NCBI GenBank assembly: GCA_037447605.1
Contig: CM074808.1
Coordinates: 3,396,900 to 3,460,899, forward strand
Length of the DNA stretch: 64,000 bases
DNA from: Zygnema circumcarinatum
Lineage: Eukaryota; Streptophyta; Zygnematophyceae; Zygnematales; Zygnemataceae
Direction: 5' to 3'
Positions 1 through 9,446 of the stretch are shown one piece after another. The notes beneath the pieces were generated by a model that saw only the letters and a program-made list of their open reading frames with translations, searched no databases and was not told the origin of the DNA. Position numbers and translations under genes: made by a program. Position 1 is the first letter of the stretch, and each line of letters starts with the position of its first letter.

Positions 1-1544
1 GAGTAGAACATTTCTTGTTTTGGTGGGTCTTACGTGGTTAACGTTTTTTGCCGCTTAGCGGAGCTCTCTCCTGCAGGTTAGCTTGCCTCATCTGTAAAGT
101 GTAGAGCTCGGGTCGACAGCACCCAAGTGAGTGTTGCTGGAGGAGCGCACAGACACGGTCCAACTCACCATTAATTACTTACAATGCAATTTGTCGAAGT
201 AGTTTAAGGGTTTCAAGTTACCGTAGGACTTTTAAGGGGTTTTTTTTTTTTTTTTTCTGTCCTGATGATGATTGGTTGTCGTTACTGACATGAAACTTGT
301 TACTGGCTACTGTTGCCTTGCAATTGCTTCACACACAGTTTACAAAAGCTCGTCAGGGAATGAAAAGAGAGAGGTTGAGGAAAATGGAGAAACCTCCTCA
401 TTCAGAATTGAGCAGCGCAACAAAGGCAAGAACCACGTAACATCACGATGAAATAGAGAATGTAAGTTGGCATTGGTCTCACAATGGCGACGCCATCAAA
501 GTGAAAACGGTTTACAAAAGGTGCATGGCATGTCCTATCCCAAAGCGCTTTCGTGCATCAATTCCTTAATAAATAGAATCATGCATTTGTGGCAAAAGGC
601 TTCAAAATAGAGCCCTCCATGCAGCTGCCATCCTATCCTGTACACGCGCACATCTTTTGAGACCCGCTTGAAGCGTTAGGCATGCTCTTGCATCGGCCTC
701 TCGAGACCTGTATTCTCACCGTCTCCTCCCTTTGCCAAACTTTTTGGCATCCGGGTAAAGAGTTATGCTATTGGTTTCCCGCCCAAACTTTTTCGATTAA
801 ATTTCTTCTATCCTCCCCTCTCTCCTCTTTCACCTGTGTGTTTCTATTGACACTCCATTTCTGATTCCCACACCCTCTTTCTCGCCTCCCTCCCTCCACC
901 AGTCCCTCTGCCTGTCCCTCCCTCCCCTCTTTCCGCACTCAAAGTTATTTTTCCGCAGCTCTTTCTCCCTACATCTATTACGTCCCATGCCGCTCTAATT
1001 TTGTGTTGAATCTGCCACAACTTCTTCTCGCTTAGTTTTTCTCCGCCGATCTACTCTCCCTCCTCCGCTGTAGACATATTGAAATAGCTTCATATTACTT
1101 ACTGGAATCAGCACGTCGCCGGTGTTGAAGTGGTGTTACTCGAGTTCAGTCTTTGCGAACTGTTTGAGCGGCCTGTCATCTGCTTCCAAAGGATGAAAAC
1201 GAGAGAGACGGGGGAAAAGAGAGTATATGTGTGAGAGGCAGAGAGAGAGAGAGAGAGAGAGATAGAGAGAGGGAGAGAGAGACAAGCTCGACACCAGGCT
1301 AGATACTTCGCGTAAGTTTCTGCCTGTCACAACGCGGAGTGCACACAAACCTTGTTTCAGGAGCTTCAAGCACGGACCCAAAATAAGGTGACTCAAATTC
1401 ATAGACAACAGTTGTTTCACTTGAAAGCACCGCAAAAGAAAAGTAAAAAGGAAAGAAAGTGCCCCCACCCCCCCACATACATATTCGGACACATTGTTAC
1501 AGACCCGAGAACAAGGGCAGCAGTCAACCACCGGCCATCAGCCA
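1..1544. other. intergenic region, no gene recognised
   Basis: AT-rich at the left and pyrimidine-rich around 780-1060, with a GA microsatellite at about 1239-1283. I see no exon pattern that I can defend on either strand. Downstream (3') of the Borealin-like gene. Confidence 0.5.
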
Positions 1545-4446
1545 TCACCCACCTCGAATGGGAGCGAAGCCGGCGGGGCCGTACACGCCGAGGGGGGAGC
1601 CGTTGACGGAGCAGAGCACCTCTCCGGGCCGCGGCATGCGAACGGACGACTTGGGCCGGTCTTCCACAGGCACCGCTGTTGTTGCCTGCAACGCGGTATT
1701 GTTCGGTCCAGAGAGAGAGAGAGAGAGAGAGTCAGAGTGAGAGAGGGAGGGGGAGAGTGAGAGAGAGAGAGGGAGGGGTAGAGGGAGAGAGGGAGAGGGG
1801 GAGAGAGAGGGAGGGAGGGAGAGGGAGAGAGAGAGGGAGAGAGGGAGAGAGAGGGAGGGGGAGGGGGAGAGGGAGGGAGAGAGAGGGAGGGGGAGAGGGA
1901 GAGAGGGAGAGGGAGAGAGAGAGAGTGGGGGGGAGAGGGAGGGAGAGAGAGGGGAGAGGGAGAGAGAGAGAGTGGGGGGGAGAGGGAGGGAGAGAGAGGG
2001 GAGAGAGGGAGAGAGCGAGAGAAAGAGAGAGATTGGGGGAGAGGGAGAGAGCGGCAGAGGGAGAGAGAGAGGGAGAGAGAGGGGGAAAGGGAGAGAGAGA
2101 GGGAGAGAGGGAGAGAGCGAGAGGGAGAGAGAGATTGGGGGAGAGGGAGAGAGAGGGCGAGAGGGAGAGAGAGAGGGAGAGGGGGAGAGGGGGAGAGAGC
2201 GAGGGAGAGAGACAGCACAAGACAAAACAGTTTGTTTAAGTGCTATTTGATCTTTCACCATTTCTGCATAGGCCCCGTTCTTTCTCGACTTTTCATGCTG
2301 CATGTCTTTTTTCGTTGTCTTTTATTCTCTGTGAACATAAATAGGAACTTACTTCGATATTGGGAGTCGCCAGTTCGGGAGGTTTCTCGGTGGTTTCCGC
2401 TCCGATCGAGTTTCTTTCATCGACACCTTCCGGACACTCTTCTCTCTCGCTCTGAAAAAGAAAAACAGGGTTTCAAGTTTAGTTTTAGGAGAAAATCTTA
2501 CGTTTTAAGTCAGGATTTTGAGGTTTAAAAAGCAGGGTTCAGCTGCTCGCAAATAACTTGTGAAGGGGATGATATCGTTTTGAATTAAAGAGGAACTTTA
2601 AAACTATAAGAATAGAAGCGGGCCACAGAAATACATGATCTGAGTAACGATTGAAGACTCGCCTGAACAGCTGCTTCTTGTCGATTTTCTGCAATTTCTT
2701 CTCTCTCCTCCGCTATGGGAGCTACATGGACTTCTGAAAAGGGCAAGATAGAAAATACTTAAAAAGATTGTGCATGTTATCCCCGACCTTTACCTTTTGA
2801 CGCCATGTGGGAGAGAGAGGGGCGAAGAGGCTCCGGTGGAGGGATTGAGAAGGGGGGAGAGGGACAGAGACAGAGGGAGAGAGAGTGGGAGGGGGCGAGC
2901 GAGAGAGAGAAAGGCAGCTGTATAGGCGGGGAGAGCAAGAGAGAAAGGATGCAATAGAGTAGGAACTGGGGCGTGGAGAGAGTGAGAGGAAATAGATGAG
3001 GACTGACAGATGGTGGGAAGGGAGAGGCAGAAGAGGGCAGTGTGGGAGTGTGAGAGAGAGAGAGAAAGGGAGAGAGAGAGGGAGGGCGAGTGTGAGACAG
3101 TACCTGGGGCGGGTGTCTCTATGGCTTTGCTCTTCCGCACTTTGCTCACATCTCCGCCATACTTCTCCTCAAACTCTCTCACCTCCATCTCCAGCACATA
3201 CTTAGGGAGCTGAACAGAAGGAGCAAGGGGGAATAACGTGAGAAGGCTTGTGAATTAGGGTTTGCAGAAGCAGACGAGAGGATGAATCCAAGAGGAGAAG
3301 CATGGAAAGGCGCAGAAGTATCAATCGGGAAGAAATAGAAGAGTGGGGGCTATATCTGCGATGTTTTCTAGTGAAAGCATTCTGTTCTATGCCAATTCAA
3401 TCCACGGATTGCTGTTGGCCTCACCAAACTGAGCTGTATATGCAGCTCCTGTCGGAGATTAGCGATGCGTTCATCTATGGCGGCCTTTAGCATCCCAACG
3501 CGCATTTCAGCTGCATCCCGCCACTCTCTCTCACACGGTTCAAAAACAAAAAAATGTGCTGTGTTTTCCGAAAGTTTTCCCTCAATAGTGAAGAAAAGGA
3601 GGTTAAGAAAACAGCGAAAAGTGAAACTCCGGATGAAAGCTCTGAAAGCCAGAAAGGAAAAGAATGTGGAAAAAACGGAAAGGAATCCCTTTAATGAACA
3701 CTGTTTTCCACTTTTTCATGTTTGATGAACGGCACTCTCACATACATGCTCTCTCTGCCACTTTCCATACTCTCTCCCTCTCCTACATATAGGAACCTTC
3801 GCCCCCCTCCCTCCCTCCCTCCCTCCCAATTTCTCTCCCTCTGTCCAAACCATAGCTACCGGTCTCACTCACTGATTCGTCTCTCTTTCTCCCTAATAAA
3901 ACCCTCACTCGTCTCATCTACTCCTTGTCCTTCTATTAATTAAGGCCTTCCATCCTTCGCTTGCATTCGCTTTTCCCTCTGTCTATCTCTCCCAACACCT
4001 CTCCTATCTCGCTCCCCATCTATCACCCAGGTCTCTCTTCCTTCCCCCTCTTTGCACCCCCCCCCCCTCCTCTCTCTCTCTCAACCTCTCCCCTCACTCC
4101 GCCTCTCCCATATGTGTCTGTGTGTACCCTCTGCCTCCCGCTAGAGACACATCATCTGCATCAAGTATTGAGAAAACCCAACAGAGATACTGCAAATGTA
4201 CCCATTCATAAAATCAGAATAAAAAAAGGAATGAAGCAGTTGTAAACAACCCCCCCACCCCATATCCCTCCAGTCAGTCAGTAAGTCAGTCAGTCAGTCC
4301 ACCATTAATTAGGGTTCCTCACCTCCATCCATGACCTCCTGCTCGAACTGCGCCACGTGGCGGCCCTTGTCCGGACCCGCCGACTCCTCTTGCGGAATGT
4401 TTTCGCATTTTTGCGCCAACGCCTTTCGCGTGTACTTTTTCGGCAT
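1545..4446 (-). CDS. Borealin-like chromosomal passenger complex protein (partly resolved exons)
   Basis: Borealin holds the chromosomal passenger complex (Aurora kinase, INCENP, Survivin) together at centromeres. Exons that join in phase are 4446-4323 (starts MPKKYTRKALAQK), 3525-3425, 3209-3104, then a poorly defined exon ending near 2776, 2733-2663, 2451-2353, an uncertain basic exon near 2330-2260, and the last exon 1685-1545. The second and third exons give a helical segment ending LPKYVLEMEVREFEEKYGGD, which resembles the Borealin N-terminal helix with its conserved LPK pair. The last exon carries RMPRPGEVLCSVNGSPLGVY, close in pattern to the GER-NGSPL block of animal Borealin. The 2733-2663 exon seems to use a GC donor. 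Introns are packed with CT tracts on the sense strand. Family assignment rests on remembered motif patterns; the gene model between 3104 and 1685 is tentative. Confidence 0.6.
1709..2215. repeat. 500-bp GA/GGGAGA polypurine tract inside an intron
   Basis: An almost uninterrupted purine strand of GA, GGGAGA and GGGGGAGA units. It lies in the last intron of the Borealin-like gene, so the transcript sees a long CU tract just before the final acceptor (1686). Open frames across this tract on both strands are repeat artefacts. Confidence 0.9.
2808..3100. repeat. GA-rich tract in Borealin-like intron
   Basis: Interrupted GA/GGGAGA repeats between the exon ending at 3104 and the uncertain exon near 2776-2830. 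Its purine strand is again the antisense strand. Confidence 0.75.
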
Positions 4447-4706
4447 CGCGATCTCAAGGGCGAGGGATGGATGCGAGATATTAAGGTATGGGGACGGCTT
4501 GGGTGGATGCAGAGGGTTTAGCGCTCTCAAAAAGGATGAAAGGTAAGATGAGGGTTCAGGAGCAGGTGGTATATGAAGGCGGCCGCAGCCTGCGACTCCT
4601 TTTTACTTCTATTTCTGAGTAAGAGAGGCAAGAAAAACGCTTTATTTTGTTAGCATGGAATGGTATAAATATGAGATAGAAGGAATTCGAAAGGAAGTGC
4701 ACGCGG

Positions 4707-4773
<67 letters not shown>

Positions 4774-5436
4774 GTGGGGGGGAGCGCAATCCCCATTTCC
4801 GAACTTGAGAGAGCCGTTGGGGCCAGAATTCACGGAACCAATGCGATGCCTTTCTCTGCTCTCGGAGAAATGGGATTTTTTTTTGAATCGTACGACGCGT
4901 GTCGGGTTCTGAATGGCTCTTTTAGTACTGAAGGCTACGTGTCGTCTTTTGATTGGGATACCAGTTTTCGTACCAGGCCGTACAGTACCTTGTCCTGGCC
5001 GACGGGGTTCGGGCTCCCAGCGACCAGTCCTTCCGTGCCACGTGGCGCAGTCGCGGAACCGCGGGGACCGTTCTGCGTGACCCGAGCAGCCACGTCCTCG
5101 TCGTCGTCGTTTTCCATTGGACGGAAGGCACCGGGACTGAGCTCGTTGCCTGTACCGTACGCGAAAACTCCAATCTCCAAAACGACAAGAGAGACATAAT
5201 GGGAACCCCAACATGGATCGGGACTTTCTATGACCGTCCAGTCACAGTTTAAAAAAAGTGGATCATACGAACAACACAGAATGTCGCTGTTCCAGTCTGT
5301 TCCATGCTCTCCTGAACTGTAACAGATTTTGAAACTGCACGTGCATTTGTTCAAGGAATTGGCGCGCCTGGCACACCTCCCTCGTGTCCTCTCAGGTTCT
5401 CCGTCGGCTCCCTTCCTCCCTCCCTCCCTTCCTCCT
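4447..5436. promoter_or_regulatory. head-to-head intergenic region
   Basis: Separates the Borealin-like gene (minus) from the small ORF at 5437 (plus). It contains the (GA)n tract and an exact GCCACGTGGC at 5037-5046. Long open frames here (for example 4774-5199) show no recognisable domain, so I treat the region as non-coding. Confidence 0.4.
4707..4772. repeat. (GA)n microsatellite
   Basis: About 30 uninterrupted GA dinucleotides, 260 bp upstream of the Borealin-like start codon. Confidence 0.95.
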
Positions 5437-5730
5437 ATGATGGCTGCGGTTGGCGGGGACATAGCCGGGTGGCGGGAGAAGGCGGAGGCGCTGCTTGAAG
5501 AGGGGAAGCTTGGGGAGGTGGGGGCGCTTTTGCGCCACGTGGCCTCTGTTCTGCAGTTGCGGGAGGTGGCGGACGCTGACCGCCACGTGGCAGCCTCGCT
5601 TGGGGAGATTTCCAAGCTGTACTACCGCGTGGGAGAGAGCGCTAGTGGACACGAGATGGAAATACGCGCCTCGCACTGTTGGCAGAGGGTGGAGGCGAGG
5701 GAGGGGCGGGAGGTGCGGGGGAGGAAGTGA
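5437..5730 (+). CDS. small unassigned ORF or first exon
   Basis: Starts with two Met codons after a pyrimidine-rich leader and would encode 97 residues. Residues 1-80 look like an amphipathic helical protein (segments such as WREKAEALLEEGKLGEVGAL and LGEISKLYYRVGES), in the style of TPR-like helical hairpins. The tail after HCWQR becomes low-complexity Arg/Gly/Glu, so the real exon may end at the GT near 5685 and splice downstream. Two exact GCCACGTGGC palindromes (5534, 5582) fall in frame as Arg-His-Val-Ala. I do not recognise the family. Confidence 0.4.
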   Translation: MMAAVGGDIAGWREKAEALLEEGKLGEVGALLRHVASVLQLREVADADRHVAASLGEISKLYYRVGESASGHEMEIRASHCWQRVEAREGREVRGRK

Positions 5731-7079
5731 GAGAGGTTGCATGGAGTAGGGTCATAGGGAGAGAGCGGGGAGGGAGGAGGCTCCTCCCATTTACACGTGG
5801 TTTTTCTTCTCTTTGTTGATATGCGTACAAACCATGGGTTGTGCGAAGATTTTGTACGGAAGTTATGTACAGAGATGTACGGACAGGGTCACACGTGTGA
5901 GTGTTAGCAAAGAGTTTTGAATCCCTGGACCTTCGATCGTATGGGCCATTTTGTTCGATCATGTTACTTTTTTGGCGGCTAGGTTTTAGGAAGGATTTGT
6001 ACAAGGTTATTGTATTCTGAGATTTTGACAACTGGAGCCGTGAGGGAAAAGCATAGGATGTTTATGCTTCAGGTCTGTTTTTGGAATAAAGATGTTTTGG
6101 GAAAAGTGTGTTTTGTGTTGAGTGCTGATCTGAAGTGTTGGATAATTGAGCTTGTCTAGCACGTCTAAGAAGAGTAAGTCTGTCAAAGATGTTGTGAAGG
6201 AAGAAGGACTCAACCCAACACTCTTTGCTACCTTTGGTCCTATCTCTTTCCAAATTTTTATTGGACTGAGTCTTTCTTCTTTCACAGCTTTTTCTGTTTC
6301 ACTTCCCTTTCCTAGACATGTTAGACAAGCTCAATCATCCAACGCTTCAGATCAGCACTCAATGCACAACACACTTATCCCAGTACATGCAAAATATACC
6401 GGAAGCATAGGCATCCTATGCTTTTCCCTCAAAGCTCCAGTTATCAAAATCTCAGAATGTTGTAACCTTATATACAGCTCCTTCCTAAAACCCAGCTGCC
6501 AAAAATAACATGATCAAACAACATGATCCATACGATCAAAGATCTTGTGATTCACAACTCCTTACTAAATCTTGACACGTGTGTCTCTATCTGTTTCTCT
6601 TTGTCTGTCTGTCTCTGTCTGTTTGCTCCATGTCTGATTGTACAGATCTCAACACTTTTCCCTTTCTCTATCCCCCCTTGTTCTCTGTCCCTCCTTCCTT
6701 GTATCCGCACCTCTGATTCCTCTCCTCTTCCTTTTCTCTATGTAGGATTCGGTAATGTGGAGCTGAAGAAGGCTGCCAAAGTTGCGTTGCAGCGAAACTT
6801 TGTGGCACATTTGCACTTCAAAAGTGTCAACAAACGACAAATAATCACACACGAAGTTCAATTCACTTTTTGTCGAAAGCCTTTCTACTGAAACCGTGAA
6901 ATTTGCAAGGAGTGTATCTTCCACGCCATCTTCAACATTTAAAACTAAGAATAAAAGAATTTTACCAATTAACAATGTAATACACGGATTTTTGGAACAT
7001 GCACCGTGCATGCCAAAACTGAAACATAAACTACTGCTTCCGTGCAACTGAAACTGTCTGCTTCCTGTATTTACAAACT
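5731..7079. other. intergenic region around the hairpin
   Basis: Outside the inverted repeat there is a CTGTCTGT-rich stretch (about 6590-6640) and weakly open sequence at 6740-6890 on both strands that may be the 3' end of a transcript. No gene is supported. Confidence 0.4.
5893..6585. repeat. long imperfect inverted repeat (fold-back hairpin)
   Basis: The left arm (5893-about 6235) and right arm (about 6240-6585) are reverse complements over most of their length, by eye roughly 80% with small indels. Matching blocks include GGGAAAAGCATAGGATG at 6048 with its complement near 6415, and GAGTGCTGATCTGAAG at 6120 with its complement near 6350. Pairing continues to the centre, where GTGAAGGAAGAAGGACTC at 6193 meets GAGTCTTTCTTCTTTCAC. 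The loop is small, near 6238. A transcript would fold into a stem of about 340 bp. It may be a fold-back element or a young small-RNA precursor. No transposase is present. Confidence 0.85.
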
Positions 7080-8735
7080 TCAGAACAATGCAGCGAGGTC
7101 AGCAAATGGATCCTTTTTCTGCTGTGTTTCACCGCCATTCATATCATGAAATTCAACATTCGACGAGTTACGGAGGTCGGAAGTTCCTGCAAATTTGTAC
7201 GAATCCCCTGGGATCCCTAAAAACCCGGTCGTGCCTTGAACATCAGAACTTCCTGCCATAGCCACACTGTTCTCAATCTCGTGCACATTGAGAGAATCAC
7301 GAAATGTTGCTGAAGGTCTCGCCACAGCAGCCGGCATTCTCCCACGTGTCAAACCCTGATTCAGGGAACTACCACTAATTGCCTCTCTCTGCGAAAAAGG
7401 CGCTGGGCTCGCCCACACCCAATCATCATCTGACAGCTGTCCCTCTGTCGTCTGCATCCCAACAGCGCCTCCCTCACTCGGCCTATTTAGATTGCCTGCA
7501 GCTTCAACTGTCACGTCACATTCATGGAGTCTCGGAGAGGCCTCTACCGCTCCCTGCTGCTGTCGAGACTGCGTGTGATTGGGAGCTGTTTTGCCAGGTG
7601 GCGCACTGTTATTAGGGCAAAACAGGCGCTTTTCGTATTTATCTCGAATCCATGTCTCGACAAAGTCATCGGGAGAGTCAGGTCGAGGACGTGGCCGAGT
7701 TAAAGGGACATTAACTGCAGGTAAGGATCAGGAACAGGAGCAGAGAAAGGGGAATAAGAATATTGAGCATTGCCAAGGCCGTAAATGCTGGAGTCCGAGC
7801 TAGTTTTAATTGAATAATGGTTTTGCTTTGAATGAATGAGAAGTAAAGAGAGTGTCCAATCAGGGATAGGGTTGAAGTTCAAGAGGGAAATAAGACTCGA
7901 TCTGGTAAGGAAGCTGGTAAGTGGACGAGGTAAGTAGAGGAGTAGGAGGGCCGGAGCAACAGAGGAAACCCAGGGAGGGATGGAAGGACGAGAGAGGCGA
8001 AAAAAAAATTCGGAGACAAAGGAAAAGAGAACCGGCGAGAGGTAAGGGACTGGACTGAAGGGAGCGAGGTAAGGAAAAAGAATAGTGGCAGAGAGGTAAG
8101 GGAGAGGAATGGCGAGAGAGAGGTAAGGTACAGGATTGGAGGGAAGGGAGAGCAGGGAGAAGAATGGAGGGAGAGCATTAACGCTGAGGAATGAAGGGAC
8201 TAAGTGCATAGGGAGAGAAATGCAGAGATCAGGGCACCACAGACAAACATGACGGTAAGGAGATGAGGAGAGATTAGGGTTACATTATTCAGAAGGAGTC
8301 CACGCACGATAACTGCTTACCCCCAATCCACCCGGGGGGGAAACTATCCCCCTGGAATTCTGAACCCTAAAACCCCTTCCAGCTTTCAACCGTAGTCTAT
8401 CCCCCCCCCCTTTCCTTCTTTCCCACACCCCCCCACCAACCCCCCACTCTCTTACATTCCCAAAAGTCGTTCGCTCGGCGATTCCCTACGGCCGCCATGG
8501 CCGCAACATCCTCCGCCCGCCACGTGTCGAGTCCCACGCATTTGGTGCGTGACACGTGTGCGCCCACCTTGCGGTGCAGGCCGTAGCAGCGGTTGCACAG
8601 GAACGTGCCAAGTGTCACCGAGGCGAAGCGCGTGAACGCGCCCCCGCAATCCGCGCACGCGCGGTTCTCCGCCCGTCGCGCCACCGCCTCCACGCCCGCC
8701 TGCGGCTCCGGCGCCGCCACGTGGCGCGCCTTCAT
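7080..8735 (-). CDS. ArfGAP domain protein
   Basis: GTPase-activating protein for Arf GTPases in vesicle traffic. Two exons close in phase: 8735-8456 and 7714-7080, giving 304 residues; the intron is 741 bp. Residues about 25-95 are the ArfGAP zinc finger, CADC-x16-CNRC, followed by YGLHRKVGAHVSR with the invariant catalytic-finger arginine, then CVGLDTW. The domain continues across the splice (ANDFWE / FNVPLTRP) and closes with ETWIRDKYEKRLF. The rest is a low-complexity, Ser/Gly-rich tail ending DPFADLAALF, a possible adaptor-binding DPF motif. It resembles the short plant AGD5/AGD15 type more than the multidomain ACAP type. The first residues, MKARHVA, come from a tandem G-box repeat. Confidence 0.93.
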
Positions 8736-8935
8736 GGGGGGAAAGACACGTGGCAGGGGTAGTCGTCAAACTGCTGCCCCGGGAGCCACGTGGCGCGTCT
8801 TGGAGCGAACACGTGGCAGGGTCGGTCCTACCTGCTCGCTCCGGGAGACACGTGGCGCGCCTTCGTGGGGGAGCGGACACGTGGCAGGGACAGTCGTTCT
8901 ACCTGCTCGCTCCGGGAGCCACGTGGCAAAGCCGA
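8711..8935. repeat. tandem 62-71 bp repeat carrying paired G-boxes
   Basis: Three and a partial fourth unit, with CCACGTGGC or ACACGTGGC at 8717, 8786, 8848 and 8919. A second ACACGTGGCAGG box sits inside each full unit, and units share the lead-in GCTCGCTCCGGGAG. The ArfGAP start codon (8735-8733) lies inside the first unit, so its leader and proximal promoter are built from repeated G-boxes. Confidence 0.9.
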
Positions 8936-9446
8936 AGGAACGGGCTGACGCTTGGGATGCGTGGCACGTGGACGCATCGTCGATCGACGGCGAATGCTTT
9001 GTGTGACATGGCAGGGAAAGTCACGACAGTCACCTGCCGGTCACGAATGGTACGGAAGTACGATTCAGTACGGAATATCGTGCCGTACGGAATGGCTCTC
9101 GACTACCGAGGACAGCTCCCGTGTTCAAGACGGAGGTCGCGACATTTTTAATGTATGGGTTCCATGGTCGCATGGTCGCATGGGCATGGGGGGAATCTGA
9201 CGAAAACCTTCACCCTTTTTTAGAAGAAAAGGAAGTCATTTGAAACGCTAAAGACTTTAGTTTACAACAATGAAGCACTCTCGAATGCAAGCAGTGTCGT
9301 GGGAGAAGCCAAAACTCCAAGTGGAAACAATGTCTCGCCGCCTCCTCCAGCAGTCAAGTCGTACTGAGCTCCCCCAACTCCAGCCAATCCTTGGGACAGT
9401 GCAGAACGCACAAACTGCCGGGGTTTGAAGCGTTTCCAAAGGCGGC
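8936..9446. other. intergenic between UNG 3' end and ArfGAP promoter
   Basis: Contains clustered GTACGG motifs at 9048-9095. The remainder is the presumed 3' untranslated part of the uracil-DNA glycosylase gene. No coding signal is seen. Confidence 0.45.

Noticed and set aside
1538-2303. Open frames of 160-250 codons rich in Ser/Leu/Pro or Arg/Glu/Gly on both strands
   Set aside because: They are translations of the GA/CT microsatellite, open in several frames at once, with no domain.
4774-5199. 141-codon plus-strand frame and overlapping minus frames
   Set aside because: No recognisable domain or splice context; lies in a head-to-head promoter region.
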